The notes under the pieces are model-generated. The model was not told where the DNA came from, did not search any database, and worked only from the letters and a program-made list of their open reading frames with translations. Of a stretch of 64,000 bases of DNA, positions 39,679 through 48,940 are shown piece after piece; position 1 is the stretch's first letter, and each line of letters begins with the position of its first letter. A program made the position numbers and the translations under genes. The DNA lies in contig JABHOG010000033.1 of NCBI GenBank assembly GCA_018694835.1, positions 1 to 64,000 of the forward strand, in the 5' to 3' direction. This stretch comes from Planctomycetota bacterium (GTDB lineage: Bacteria; Planctomycetota; UBA8108; UBA1146).

Positions 39679-40374
39679 ATGAAACTGTTATCGATTTTGA
39701 TCTTGCTCGGCTTCAGTGTCTTCTTTCCTCTTCATGATGAACCGGAGACTGCGCAGGATCCCATCGAGAAATCGCAGCTCCCCAGAGTTCTGATCATCGG
39801 GGACTCCATCTCCATCGGATACACGCCATTTGTACAGAAGGCCCTGCGTGACAGGGCGACAGTGATTCACAATCCAGGCAATGCTCAACACACCGGTACC
39901 GGATTGAAACGGATCGATGACTGGTTGGGAGATGGGAACTGGGACGTGATTCACTTCAACTGGGGTCTATGGGATCTCTGTTATCGTGATCCTCCCGGGA
40001 GCCGCAAGCAGGGTAAGGAGAAGGGCAAGGTCACCCTGTCCTCTCAGCAATACGGGATCAATCTCGAGAAGTTGATCTTGCGTCTCCAGAAGACCAGGGC
40101 TCATTTGATCTGGGCCAGCACCACACTGGTTCCAGAGGGGGAGAAGGGGAGATTTGTCGGTGACGACATCCGCTATAACAAGGTCGCCCAGAAATTGATG
40201 AAGAAGTACAAGATCCCCATCAACGATCTTCATGCAGTCAGTAGCCAATTGGACCCGAAATTATTCAGAGCCCCGGGTGATGTTCATTTCAAACCTGAGG
40301 GACGCATGGAACTGGCAAAGAAGGTCACCGCAGCGATCGACAAGGCCTTGTCGATGTCCAGGTCGGGCGACTAG
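39679..40374 (+). CDS. Secreted SGNH/GDSL-type hydrolase
   Basis: ATG 39679 follows aggagaagtgg. The 231-residue product has a signal peptide (LLSILILLGFSVFF). SGNH blocks are visible: IIGDSISIGY (nucleophile Ser43), GNAQHTGTGL, HFNWGLWDLC (oxyanion Asn) and the Asp-His pair in GDVHFKPEG. Such enzymes remove acyl or acetyl groups from esters or carbohydrates, and the substrate here is unknown. Its stop shares a CTAG palindrome with the stop of the convergent ABC permease gene. Confidence 0.85.
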   Translation: MKLLSILILLGFSVFFPLHDEPETAQDPIEKSQLPRVLIIGDSISIGYTPFVQKALRDRATVIHNPGNAQHTGTGLKRIDDWLGDGNWDVIHFNWGLWDLCYRDPPGSRKQGKEKGKVTLSSQQYGINLEKLILRLQKTRAHLIWASTTLVPEGEKGRFVGDDIRYNKVAQKLMKKYKIPINDLHAVSSQLDPKLFRAPGDVHFKPEGRMELAKKVTAAIDKALSMSRSGD

Positions 40375-41159
40375 GAAGAGGCGCTCGAGTAGTGGCGTAA
40401 GGCCAGGTTCCAGAAGGCTCGCATTCCCAGGAATGAGCAGGCGGTCACGCCGAGAACCCATGAGATCAATAACGGGTCGGGTCCTTCGAATAGTATTCTC
40501 GAGGGCAAGGCGATGACCAGTAGCGCAGGAAATACCGTCATCAAGATTCTTCGAGTCCAGATGGAATAGATCATATCGGGACGCTCCATCAATTTTGTTG
40601 CAGAGAAGAATGCGGTCACCAGTCCACGGTTGGTGTGAGTCCAGAAGACTGGAATCTGGAAGAACATCTGCAAGATGTAATGAAGGAATGCTCCATTGAT
40701 GATCAGGAACAGGAACCAGATCAGGTTTATAGTTTCCAGTTCGCCGGGATAGCGAAGGATCGACCAGCAGAGGATTCCCGAGGCGATGAGCAGATTCAGG
40801 AAAGAGTTGGCGGCAAAGTCTCGCAAGCTGAGGAAGAAGAGGGATGAGACCGGCCTCACCACGTAGTAGTCGAGATCGCCCTTGTTCACCAGGATCGGCA
40901 TCCACCACATGTTGTTGCTGAATACTGTCATGTGAATCGCATCGATGACCAGGAATCCAGAGACGAAGATGAGGATCTGATCGTAATTCCAGCCGCCGAG
41001 CATATCGGTGTGCTGGTAGAGGATCGTGAAGAAGATCAACTCCACCACGTAGAACATGCAATCCATGACGATGCGGAACCAGAAATCCATCCTGTATTCG
41101 AGCGAGCGGCTGAATGAGAACTTGAGGAACTGGAGATAGAGACGCAAGTATCGATTCAT
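40371..41159 (-). CDS. ABC-2 type transporter permease (DUF990-like)
   Basis: The 262-residue product has about six membrane spans and starts MNRYLRLYLQFLKFSFSRSLEYRMDFW, typical of the second permease in COG4586/4587/3694 exporters. The family motif GDLDYYVVRPVSSLF is present. It shares one base with the upstream permease gene (stop and start overlap at 41159). It should form a heterodimer with that permease; the substrate is unknown. Confidence 0.88.
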   Translation of the reverse strand: MNRYLRLYLQFLKFSFSRSLEYRMDFWFRIVMDCMFYVVELIFFTILYQHTDMLGGWNYDQILIFVSGFLVIDAIHMTVFSNNMWWMPILVNKGDLDYYVVRPVSSLFFLSLRDFAANSFLNLLIASGILCWSILRYPGELETINLIWFLFLIINGAFLHYILQMFFQIPVFWTHTNRGLVTAFFSATKLMERPDMIYSIWTRRILMTVFPALLVIALPSRILFEGPDPLLISWVLGVTACSFLGMRAFWNLALRHYSSASS

Positions 41160-41971
41160 CAGATACCCACCCCTGTGTATCGAAGATCACCTCTGCGCCA
41201 CACGGGTATCGACAGCAAACCGATCAGCAAACTCCAGAGCAAGCAGTAACAGATTCCCTCGAACCATGTGATGAGGTCGATCTTTCCCAGGGCTACCAGG
41301 GTCGGAAATTCGAACAGATATGAAAACGGCAACCAGTGGAGGCCGACCTGGATCGATTCCGGAAACAGAGTCAGTGGTAGCATTGCTCCTCCCAGAAGCA
41401 TCGTCACGAAACGCAACATCACTGACAGGCTCCAGACATTGTCGGCCCAGAAAGCGATGTACTGGGGAGTGAGGCTCATCAGGAAGAACAGCAGGTGAGC
41501 CACAAGGATCGATGGTATCGCCATCAGCAGGCTCATCGGTGTGACATCTGCGGTGGTGGAGATTCCCAGCAGTGGAATGGCGACCAGTCCCATCATCAGT
41601 GACTGAAACAGATCTGGCAGGATGTTGCCGACCTGTTGTGCGTACTTGATGAAGGGATAGTGTCGAGGATAGAGCAGGTAACGACTCAACGCCCCGTCAT
41701 AGATGTCGGTCGCAACAGTCATCTGCAGGTCGCCACCGCGAACGATGCGCCCGGTCAAGAAAACCATCACTCCGTAGGCAAGGATCCCATTCAGATCCCA
41801 GCCACCGATCAGTTCCTTGCCCGATTCGGCAAAGATGGCTTCCCACAGTGCCCAGAGAATCACCAGATTCACCACCAGGGCTACCACCATGGTGATCCAG
41901 AAATCGACTCGATAACTCATCAACTTCTTCGCTTCGACGAGAACCAGGTGGAAGAAGAGAGAGGGACTCAT
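41159..41971 (-). CDS. ABC-2 type transporter permease (COG4587-like)
   Basis: The 270-residue product has about six hydrophobic spans. Family signals are the cytoplasmic N-terminus SYRVDFWITMVVALVVNLVI, GWDLNGILAYGVMVFLTGRI and DGALSRYLLYPRHYPF. It overlaps the ATP-binding gene by 4 bases. The three-gene arrangement matches exporters annotated as daunorubicin-like, which move lipophilic or polymeric compounds, but the true cargo is not known. Confidence 0.88.
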   Translation of the reverse strand: MSPSLFFHLVLVEAKKLMSYRVDFWITMVVALVVNLVILWALWEAIFAESGKELIGGWDLNGILAYGVMVFLTGRIVRGGDLQMTVATDIYDGALSRYLLYPRHYPFIKYAQQVGNILPDLFQSLMMGLVAIPLLGISTTADVTPMSLLMAIPSILVAHLLFFLMSLTPQYIAFWADNVWSLSVMLRFVTMLLGGAMLPLTLFPESIQVGLHWLPFSYLFEFPTLVALGKIDLITWFEGICYCLLWSLLIGLLSIPVWRRGDLRYTGVGI

Positions 41972-42963
41972 AGAGCTTCATTCGCCTTGCCAGCCATGAT
42001 TCTCTCGATGGTGTCACCGATCTCTGGATCCTCGATAGAAAGGTCGATGACCGAGTATTTTCGAAGTAATTCGGCAGCGACTTCCGGGACCTTATCTCGG
42101 TCTACACGCAAGCATAACGAGCCAGGGTCACATTCGACCACCTTGCCCATCATTTCCAGTGATGCGGCATCCAGAGGATTCGCCGAATCGCGATGTACAT
42201 TCAATCGGAGTTGTTTGTAGGGGGCGTACTCTCGCATCACCCGGTCCAGGCTTCCGTCATAGACGATCTCTCCCTCGCGAATGATGATGATTCGCTCGCA
42301 GAGCCGTTCGATGTCCTCCATGTAATGGCTCGTCAAGATCATTGCCGGTGCATTTTTTTGCCGGTAGTCGAGCAGGAAATCCCGCACAGCTCTTTGGGTG
42401 GTGATGTCGAGGCCAATCGTCGGTTCATCGAGATACACCACCCTTGGAGAGTGGAGCAGGGCGGCGATCAACTCCATCTTCATCCGTTCACCCAGCGATA
42501 GCCGGCGGAGCTGGATGTTCATCTCCTCGCCGATCTGGAGCATTTCTGTCAGTTTATCGAGTGTCTTGCGGTACTGCTCTGGCGGAATCTGGTAGATCTC
42601 CCTCAGCAACTCGAAGCAATCCGCACCGGGCAGATCCCACCACAACTGGGCTTTTTGACCCATGATCAGCGCGATCTGACGCCGGAATGCGTCTTCACGC
42701 TTCCACGGAACATGACCGAGTACTTCGGCTTTCCCGGAAGTGGGATGGATGATGCCAGATAGCATCTTCACCAGGGTGGTCTTGCCCGCTCCGTTGGCGC
42801 CGATGAGCCCGACGATTTCGCCCTCATTGACCTCGAAGGTCGATCCTGTGACCGCCACCTTGTCGATCCAGTCACGCCGGATCAATGACTTCACCGACGC
42901 GGCGAATCCGGGCTTCTTACGGTGAACTTTGAAGATTTTTCTGAGATCCTGAACCTTGATCAC
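41968..42963 (-). CDS. ABC transporter ATP-binding protein (COG4586-like)
   Basis: The 331-residue ATPase has Walker A GANGAGKTT, a signature LSLGERMKME, Walker B VVYLDEPTIGLD and the switch His in LTSHYMEDIERL. A C-terminal extension of about 80 residues (from YAPYKQLRLNV) is typical of this exporter group. It is first in the operon with the two permeases. The gap upstream holds the likely promoter. Confidence 0.92.
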   Translation of the reverse strand: MIKVQDLRKIFKVHRKKPGFAASVKSLIRRDWIDKVAVTGSTFEVNEGEIVGLIGANGAGKTTLVKMLSGIIHPTSGKAEVLGHVPWKREDAFRRQIALIMGQKAQLWWDLPGADCFELLREIYQIPPEQYRKTLDKLTEMLQIGEEMNIQLRRLSLGERMKMELIAALLHSPRVVYLDEPTIGLDITTQRAVRDFLLDYRQKNAPAMILTSHYMEDIERLCERIIIIREGEIVYDGSLDRVMREYAPYKQLRLNVHRDSANPLDAASLEMMGKVVECDPGSLCLRVDRDKVPEVAAELLRKYSVIDLSIEDPEIGDTIERIMAGKANEAL

Positions 42964-43478
42964 TGTTTCCTCCTCGGTTCTGGCACTGTTTTACAGCACA
43001 TCCACCCGAACCGGATTTTTTTTCAAAAACAGTGGTCCGACTTTCCATCCGATCCGGATCAATAGGGAAGCGAACGCTTGGTTGCCGTCTGGAACCCGTG
43101 TCCAGATGGGGCGTTCTAAGGCTCTTGAGCGATGGGATGGCAGGGTCACGGATCCGGTCCGTATTCTGCGAATTGGTCATGAGGATACGATTTATCACCA
43201 ATGAGGCTTTGTGCTGGAACCCTGTTCCGCAATGGATCGGGCAGATGACATCTGTCTCGACACCGCCTCTTTCTCCGCTGACTCCTCGTTCACTTCCAGT
43301 TCTCATCCCACTGGGTTTCCGCTCCAGCGTGAGTGGTGCAATATCCCCGCGCCAGAAGTGCCTGGCCAGCCAGCCATAAATTATAAAAATATCGTACCCG
43401 ATAGGTTTGGGTACTTCGTTACTTCCCATTCGAGCAGAAATGAATCTGGTCGTCTCGGGAAATCAGAAAGGGGACACC
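42964..43478. other. 515-base divergent intergenic region
   Basis: No convincing gene is seen on either strand; a minus-strand open frame across it has no ribosome site or recognisable product. It should hold the promoters of the ABC exporter (minus) and of the protease (plus). The part at 43376-43392 (ataaattataaaaatat) is strikingly AT-rich. It is followed by an inverted repeat, GTACCC-N9-GGGTAC (43394-43414), 64 bases before the protease ATG. The first half carries a T8 run at 43016-43023. Confidence 0.55.
43394..43414. promoter_or_regulatory. Inverted repeat GTACCC-N9-GGGTAC, candidate operator
   Basis: A perfect 6-bp dyad with a 9-base spacer lies directly after an AT-rich block that could contain the -10 region, upstream of the secreted protease. 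Position fits an operator for a dimeric regulator or a short 5' hairpin. Confidence 0.4.
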
Positions 43479-46400
43479 ATGTCCTTGCCCAGGTTCCTGG
43501 CGGCAGTTGCCGCATGTTTCCTCCTGGGAGCATCCTCTCTGGCTCAAGTCATCGAGGATCGCCAACCAGGAGTTGTTGAACTCCAGATCGAAAGTTCCCG
43601 GATCACCGGGCTCGCTAGCCTCATCACGGGGCCATATGGAGCCCCGATTCCAGGTATTGAAGATCGGCTCGACCCGATCTCCATTTTCTCGATTCATGGG
43701 CGGCTCTTTGGAATTACCGATGCTTCTTCAGAACTCCGTCGGATGAGCACATCGTTGTGCGATCTGGGCAATGTTCATCATCGGTATCAACAGATTTACC
43801 GAGGCATCGAGGTACTCACCGGTCAGGTGATCGTCCATCAGGATCCTCAAGGTCGCTTCCTTGCGGTCAACGGAGACTTCTACCCGATCCGCAGCCAGGT
43901 CCCGACCCAGCCCGATTTCTCTCTCGAAGATGCGATCTTTCTCGCTGCTGGAGAGATGAAGATTGAAAATCCACAAACCCTCGAAGAGAAGCTGGTGATC
44001 GTCGATCCCCGCTGGTACGGAGATCCTTCCGATGGCCAGGTGCACCTCGCATGGCACATGGTGATCGGCTCGGAGCGAGTCCTGCCTCAGCATGTATTGA
44101 TCGATGCCATCGATGGAGAGCTGGTCGATTCCTGGCCTGCAGTGCATTCGGCAATCAATCGCCAGGTCTACGATGGCTCCGGCGGTGGACTGCCGGGGGT
44201 CCTCGCCAGAAACGAGGGAGGAGCGGTGACCGGTGACTCCAATGTCGATGCCATTTACGACTTCATCGGAGACTTCTACCAGTTGTTGAATGCCGGACTG
44301 AATCGAGACAGCCTCGATGGAGCGGGCAATGCTCTGGTGGCCACGGCCAACTGGAATGATGGGATCTGTCCCAATGCGATCTGGAATGGCTCTGGCACTG
44401 CGTTCTGCAATGGTCTCGGAACCGACGATATCGTCGGCCACGAATTTGGCCATGGACTGACCGATTACACCGCGGACCTGATCTATCAGAACCAGTCGGG
44501 GCAACTCAACGAGTCCTTTTCCGACGTGTTCGGTGAACTGATCGATCTGTGGAATGGAAATGCTTCCGAAGCGGGCACTCCCGGTGGCGCCCCATGGCCC
44601 CCCAGTCCGACAGGAGGAGGTACCGATACACCCAACTCCGGTCGTACCGGCTGCGGAGATGCCTCAGTTCGGTGGTTGATGGGAGAGGACAGTTCACTCG
44701 GGGCGATCCGCGACATGTGGTCTCCTCAATGCATGGGGGACCCGCCCAGTGCTCTCGATCCGATCTACGAATCCACCAGCTGTGACCCCGGATTTGATGG
44801 TGGTGGCGTACACTTCGGTTCTGGAGTTCCCAATCATGCATTTGCCATGGTCACCGACGGCAAGAGTTTTAACGGACAAACCGTCACGGGAATCGGAGCC
44901 ATCAAGTCGGCCGCAGTGTGGTTCAGAACATTGACCGTGTACCTGACACCAGGATCCGATTTCAATCAGGCGTACACGCTGTTCAATCAAGCGGCCAGTG
45001 ATCTGATCGGAACTACGCCCAATGATCCACGAACTGGTGGGCCATCCGTCTCCGCCTTTACCTCTGACGATGCATTGCAGATTCAAAATGCACTGATCGC
45101 GGTAGAGATGAATGCCGCAGGTATTTGCTCACCGCCTCCTCCTCCCGACAATGACGATTGTGTCACTGCAACGGTGGTCGCAGCGGGGATCATTCCCATC
45201 GACAACAGCGGTGGAACCAATAGCGGAGTTTTGGCCGATGATAGCCAGTGCTCCGGATCATTCCTCGGACAGGTGGCCAAGGATATCTGGTTCAGTTACA
45301 CCCCCGCACAGGATGGCACGGTGACCCTTTCAACCTGCAACATCGCCAGCTGGGATACTGATGCAGTGGTCTACACCGGCAGTTGCTCTTCGTTAACCCA
45401 GGTCGCCTGCAACGGCGACGCCACAGGATGTAGCAACTGGACCTCCATCATCGAGAACATGGCGGTGACTGGCGGAACCAATTACAAGATTCGCATCGGT
45501 AGCTACGGCTCCAGTGGTGGATCTGGTGAGATGGATCTCACCTTCACACCCGGTGGTGGATCTCCAGTAGAGGTCTGTAACAACGGAGTGGACGACGACG
45601 GCGACGGTTTCATCGACTGTTCCGACTCCGATTGTGCTCTCGATCCTGCCTGTAGCACCACTCCGCCAGAAGATTGCACCAACGGTGTCGATGACGATGG
45701 CGATGGCGCGACCGATTGCGCCGATCCCGATTGTGTCGGCGATCCTGCCTGTGTGGCCACCGCGGATGGAGATGAGTGCGTCGATGCGATTCTCGCCACC
45801 CTCGGAAGTAACGGTGTAAATTCGGTGGGTGCGACCGATTCGATCGATCTTTCCGACCCTGCGCAGTGCCCCAGCACCTTCCTCGGGGGCTTCTTTCAGG
45901 ACATCTGGTACAGCTTCACTCCCACCACTGATGGGTTATTCACCGTGAGCCTGTGCGGCACGGTCACCTTCGACTCCGATGTGTCGATCTACGTCGGTAC
46001 CTGTGGTGCCCTCGATCAGATCGCCTGTAATGGAGACGGAGCCGGATGCCCGGGCTTCAGTTCGTTACTCTCCGATGTCCCTGTGACTGCTGGAGTCGAG
46101 TACAAGATCAGAGTTGGTGGCTGGAATGATGGAGCCAATGGTACCGGAACGATGGAACTCACGTTGGCCGGAGGCACCACCGAGAATTGCACCAACGGTA
46201 TCGACGACGATCTGGACAGTTTGATCGATTGTGAGGATCCCGATTGCTCTGGTGATCCCTCCTGTATCCCGTTCCCTGCCGATGAGTGCGGCACGTCGAT
46301 CATTGCGATCATCGGTTCGAATCCGATCGACACATCGGGCGCTACCGATAGTGGAGATCTTGTCGCTCCCTGTGGCGGTTCATTCATCGGATTGATGAGC

Positions 46401-47795
46401 CAGGACATCTGGTACAACTTCCAGCCGTCCTCCAACGGTAATCTGATCATCTCTACCTGTGGAACAGTTGGATTCGATTCGAGTTTGATCGTTTACCAGG
46501 GGAGTTGCGGAGCTCTGGTTCAGGTCGCTTGCGACGGGGATTTCTGCGGATTAGCGTCCGAGGTGATGTTGCCAGTCAACGGTGGTGAGCAGCTCATGAT
46601 ACGCCTCGGTTCTGCGATCGCTGGAGTGGGTGGCATCGGTTCGTTGCAAATCGACATGGTGGTACCTCAGCCCGAAGATTGCGGCAATGGTATCGATGAC
46701 GATCTCGATAGCCTGGTCGATTGCCTCGATCCGGACTGTGCCGCCGATCCTGTTTGTACCTGCGATTCGATCTCTGGCCTCACTTGTAATCAGGGTGCAG
46801 GTCTCGAGGTGCTCCTCGGATGGTCCAATGGCGAGAGCTATGACCAGATCCAGGTGGTTCGTGATGGCTCCTTGCTGGCGAATCTGCCAGGTACCGCGAC
46901 CAATTACCTGGACGCCTCCACTCCGATCGGGGTGCGGACCTACATGGTGACCGGGTACTGCGGAGGATCTCAGGCGACCGCCATCTGCGATGTTCTGGTC
47001 GAGATTCCAGCGGGTTATCGCTTTGTCGCACCCCAGGTGTCCGGTGAGTTCGACGAACTCAGTGGAGTCGGGGCGGTGACGGCGGCCATCTCCATCGGGG
47101 AAGAAACTGACAACCCAGGATTCCCCAATGAAACACAAGGGTTCTCGATGTCGCTGGCTCATGATCCGGGTGTACTGGCGGCCGTCGCCTTGCAGTCGGC
47201 TCCGATACTGGCCGTGATGAACGGCGGCAGTGGTCCCGACTTCATGTCAGAGGCGCTCCTGCCAGGCGGCTTCACCGTCGGCGTCGTGTACAGTTTTCCC
47301 GGTACCGATACCCTTGCATTCGCCAGTGACACCGAGGTTCTGGTCGTCTATTACGACACCAATGCGGCGGCCATTGCCGGATCTTCTGTAGCCGTTTCTT
47401 CGTCACTCCAGTGGGTGAGCACCATCGGAACCAGCACCGTCGAGAATATTGTGGTCGTGAATGGGGCCGGCTACCTGGCAGATCTGATCGATGGAACGGT
47501 GACGCTCGATCCCGTGGCTCCCGGTGGATTCAACCGTGGAGACTGCAATGTCGATGCGGGATTCGATATCGCAGACATCATCCATCTGCTCGATGGCCTC
47601 TTCGGCGGGGGAAGTTTCTCCTGTGCTTCAGCCTGCGATTACAACGATGATGCCCTGGTCAATGTTGCGGATCCGATTTACGGCCTGACCAGTCTGTTCA
47701 GCGGTGGCACTCCTCCGGCAGCGCCGCACGGTTTCTGTGGCCCGGATCCGACGGCAGACGCCCTCGATTGCGTCCTCTACGACGCCTGTAACTGA
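43479..47795 (+). CDS. Secreted M4-family metalloprotease with Cys/Asp repeats and dockerin-like tail
   Basis: ATG 43479 follows aaagggg; 1438 residues, far longer than thermolysin. It has a signal peptide (1-22) and a propeptide (FTP/PepSY-like, about 30-220). The M4 catalytic domain has HEFGH (321-325), the zinc Glu345 in NESFSDVFGE, and the late GGGVHFGSGVPNHAF histidine. After about 545 come three PPC-like beta domains (each with DIW(Y/F)xFxP and SDVSIYVGTCGAL-type motifs), interleaved with four 28-residue C-NNGVDDDGDG-type repeats. A further beta domain and a dockerin-like end (RGDCNVDAGFDIADIIHLL ... CGPDPTADALDC) close it. It would digest extracellular protein; the tail may anchor it to the surface. 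Confidence 0.9.
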   Translation: MSLPRFLAAVAACFLLGASSLAQVIEDRQPGVVELQIESSRITGLASLITGPYGAPIPGIEDRLDPISIFSIHGRLFGITDASSELRRMSTSLCDLGNVHHRYQQIYRGIEVLTGQVIVHQDPQGRFLAVNGDFYPIRSQVPTQPDFSLEDAIFLAAGEMKIENPQTLEEKLVIVDPRWYGDPSDGQVHLAWHMVIGSERVLPQHVLIDAIDGELVDSWPAVHSAINRQVYDGSGGGLPGVLARNEGGAVTGDSNVDAIYDFIGDFYQLLNAGLNRDSLDGAGNALVATANWNDGICPNAIWNGSGTAFCNGLGTDDIVGHEFGHGLTDYTADLIYQNQSGQLNESFSDVFGELIDLWNGNASEAGTPGGAPWPPSPTGGGTDTPNSGRTGCGDASVRWLMGEDSSLGAIRDMWSPQCMGDPPSALDPIYESTSCDPGFDGGGVHFGSGVPNHAFAMVTDGKSFNGQTVTGIGAIKSAAVWFRTLTVYLTPGSDFNQAYTLFNQAASDLIGTTPNDPRTGGPSVSAFTSDDALQIQNALIAVEMNAAGICSPPPPPDNDDCVTATVVAAGIIPIDNSGGTNSGVLADDSQCSGSFLGQVAKDIWFSYTPAQDGTVTLSTCNIASWDTDAVVYTGSCSSLTQVACNGDATGCSNWTSIIENMAVTGGTNYKIRIGSYGSSGGSGEMDLTFTPGGGSPVEVCNNGVDDDGDGFIDCSDSDCALDPACSTTPPEDCTNGVDDDGDGATDCADPDCVGDPACVATADGDECVDAILATLGSNGVNSVGATDSIDLSDPAQCPSTFLGGFFQDIWYSFTPTTDGLFTVSLCGTVTFDSDVSIYVGTCGALDQIACNGDGAGCPGFSSLLSDVPVTAGVEYKIRVGGWNDGANGTGTMELTLAGGTTENCTNGIDDDLDSLIDCEDPDCSGDPSCIPFPADECGTSIIAIIGSNPIDTSGATDSGDLVAPCGGSFIGLMSQDIWYNFQPSSNGNLIISTCGTVGFDSSLIVYQGSCGALVQVACDGDFCGLASEVMLPVNGGEQLMIRLGSAIAGVGGIGSLQIDMVVPQPEDCGNGIDDDLDSLVDCLDPDCAADPVCTCDSISGLTCNQGAGLEVLLGWSNGESYDQIQVVRDGSLLANLPGTATNYLDASTPIGVRTYMVTGYCGGSQATAICDVLVEIPAGYRFVAPQVSGEFDELSGVGAVTAAISIGEETDNPGFPNETQGFSMSLAHDPGVLAAVALQSAPILAVMNGGSGPDFMSEALLPGGFTVGVVYSFPGTDTLAFASDTEVLVVYYDTNAAAIAGSSVAVSSSLQWVSTIGTSTVENIVVVNGAGYLADLIDGTVTLDPVAPGGFNRGDCNVDAGFDIADIIHLLDGLFGGGSFSCASACDYNDDALVNVADPIYGLTSLFSGGTPPAAPHGFCGPDPTADALDCVLYDACN
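45570..46757 (+). repeat. Four 84-bp coding repeats (CxNGxDDDxDxxxDCxDxDC) in the protease
   Basis: Copies at 45570-45653, 45669-45752, 46182-46265 and 46674-46757 each encode 28 residues with five to six Asp and four Cys. The first two copies are nearly adjacent. The others are spaced by PPC-like domains. The pattern suggests calcium binding with disulfide bonds; similar repeats occur in secreted myxobacterial and planctomycete proteins. Confidence 0.9.
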
Positions 47796-47829
47796 TTCTC
47801 AGCAGCGGAAGAGTACGGTTTTATTGGGC

Positions 47830-47863
47830 CCCGGGGCAAACTGCCCCGGGGCTTCTCTTTTGA
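47830..47863 (+). terminator. Strong Rho-independent terminator of the protease
   Basis: An 11-bp GC-rich stem (GCCCCGGGGCA with TGCCCCGGGGC) closes the 3-base loop AAC and is followed by TTCTCTTTT. Each arm is itself nearly self-complementary. It begins 35 bases after the stop codon. Confidence 0.92.
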
Positions 47864-48033
47864 TCGGAATCTGCTCGATGGTGGTCCGATATTGATCGGG
47901 GTGATCGGTTGGACCGTCAGCGGTCCGCTTGCCCACCGCTGCGCTGGCTCCTACGATCTACCTGCTGACTTTTTCTCGCTTCGAGATCGATGTCACTCTC
48001 AGTCTTCAAGATTCGGAAGGTGGAACCAGTCTC

Positions 48034-48924
48034 ATGTCCTCACAAGTCTCTGAAGCCGCTCAACAACTGGTCAACTCGGTCGAACGGGTAGCGGTGGTCG
48101 GTGCCGGAACGATGGGCAATGGTATCGCCCAGGTGTTCGCACAGGCGGGTTATACCGTCTTGATCATCGATCCCTTCGAGGGAGCTCTGGATCGAGCACG
48201 TGGAACCATCGAAAACAGTCTTGGCAGGATGGTCAAGAAGGAAAAGATCACCGCTGAAGCGGCGGAGACGATCCTTTCCCGGATCACCTTCGAAGCGGGA
48301 ATCGAAGCCGCTGCCGGTGCCAATTGGGGGATCGAAGCGGTTCCCGAAAGTGAAGAACTGAAGGAAAAGGTGATCTCGGCCCTCGATGCGCAGATCGTAG
48401 ATGGTGGAGTGATCGCATCGAATACATCTTCCATCTCCATCACTCGCCTGGCCAATTACACCGGGCGACCGGAGTCCTTTGTCGGCATGCATTTCATGAA
48501 TCCGGTGCCGATGATGAAGTTGGTCGAGGTGATTCGAGGACATAAGAGTTCCGATACGGTGGTGGAAGCGACACTGGAACTCTCCCGTCGTCTCGGCAAG
48601 GAGCCGTGGGAAGCTCAGGATTACCCTGGATTCGTCGCCAATCGAATCCTCGCACCGATGCTCAACGAGGCGGTCTACGCCTTGATGGAAGGTGTGGCGA
48701 CCCGGGAGGCGATCGACGAGGTGATGAAGCTGGGGATGGGGCATCCGATGGGACCGTTGGCGCTGGCCGATTTCATCGGACTCGATGTTTGTCTCAACAT
48801 CCTCGAACTACTGCAGACTGAACTGGGAGATCCGAAGTACCGTCCCTGCCCATTGCTCCGGAGAATGGTCGCCGCTGGTGATCTGGGGCGAAAGACTGGA
48901 CGCGGATTTTACGATTATTCGTGA
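48034..48924 (+). CDS. 3-hydroxyacyl-CoA (3-hydroxybutyryl-CoA) dehydrogenase
   Basis: ATG 48034 gives 296 residues, the normal single-domain length; an upstream in-frame start at 47929 lacks homology. The NAD site is [13 protein letters not shown] (21-33), followed by the catalytic region [12 protein letters not shown] and [17 protein letters not shown]. The C-terminal dimer domain contains [11 protein letters not shown] and [18 protein letters not shown]. It oxidises 3-hydroxyacyl-CoA in beta-oxidation or reduces acetoacetyl-CoA. It heads the acyl-CoA gene run. Confidence 0.93.
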   Translation: MSSQVSEAAQQLVNSVERVAVVGAGTMGNGIAQVFAQAGYTVLIIDPFEGALDRARGTIENSLGRMVKKEKITAEAAETILSRITFEAGIEAAAGANWGIEAVPESEELKEKVISALDAQIVDGGVIASNTSSISITRLANYTGRPESFVGMHFMNPVPMMKLVEVIRGHKSSDTVVEATLELSRRLGKEPWEAQDYPGFVANRILAPMLNEAVYALMEGVATREAIDEVMKLGMGHPMGPLALADFIGLDVCLNILELLQTELGDPKYRPCPLLRRMVAAGDLGRKTGRGFYDYS

Positions 48925-48940
48925 GCGAAAGGTGTGATCG

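Noticed and set aside
42917-43429. Minus-strand open frame in the ABC/protease gap
   Set aside because: Arg/Ser/Gly-rich translation without any motif, overlaps the ABC gene start, and has no ribosome site.
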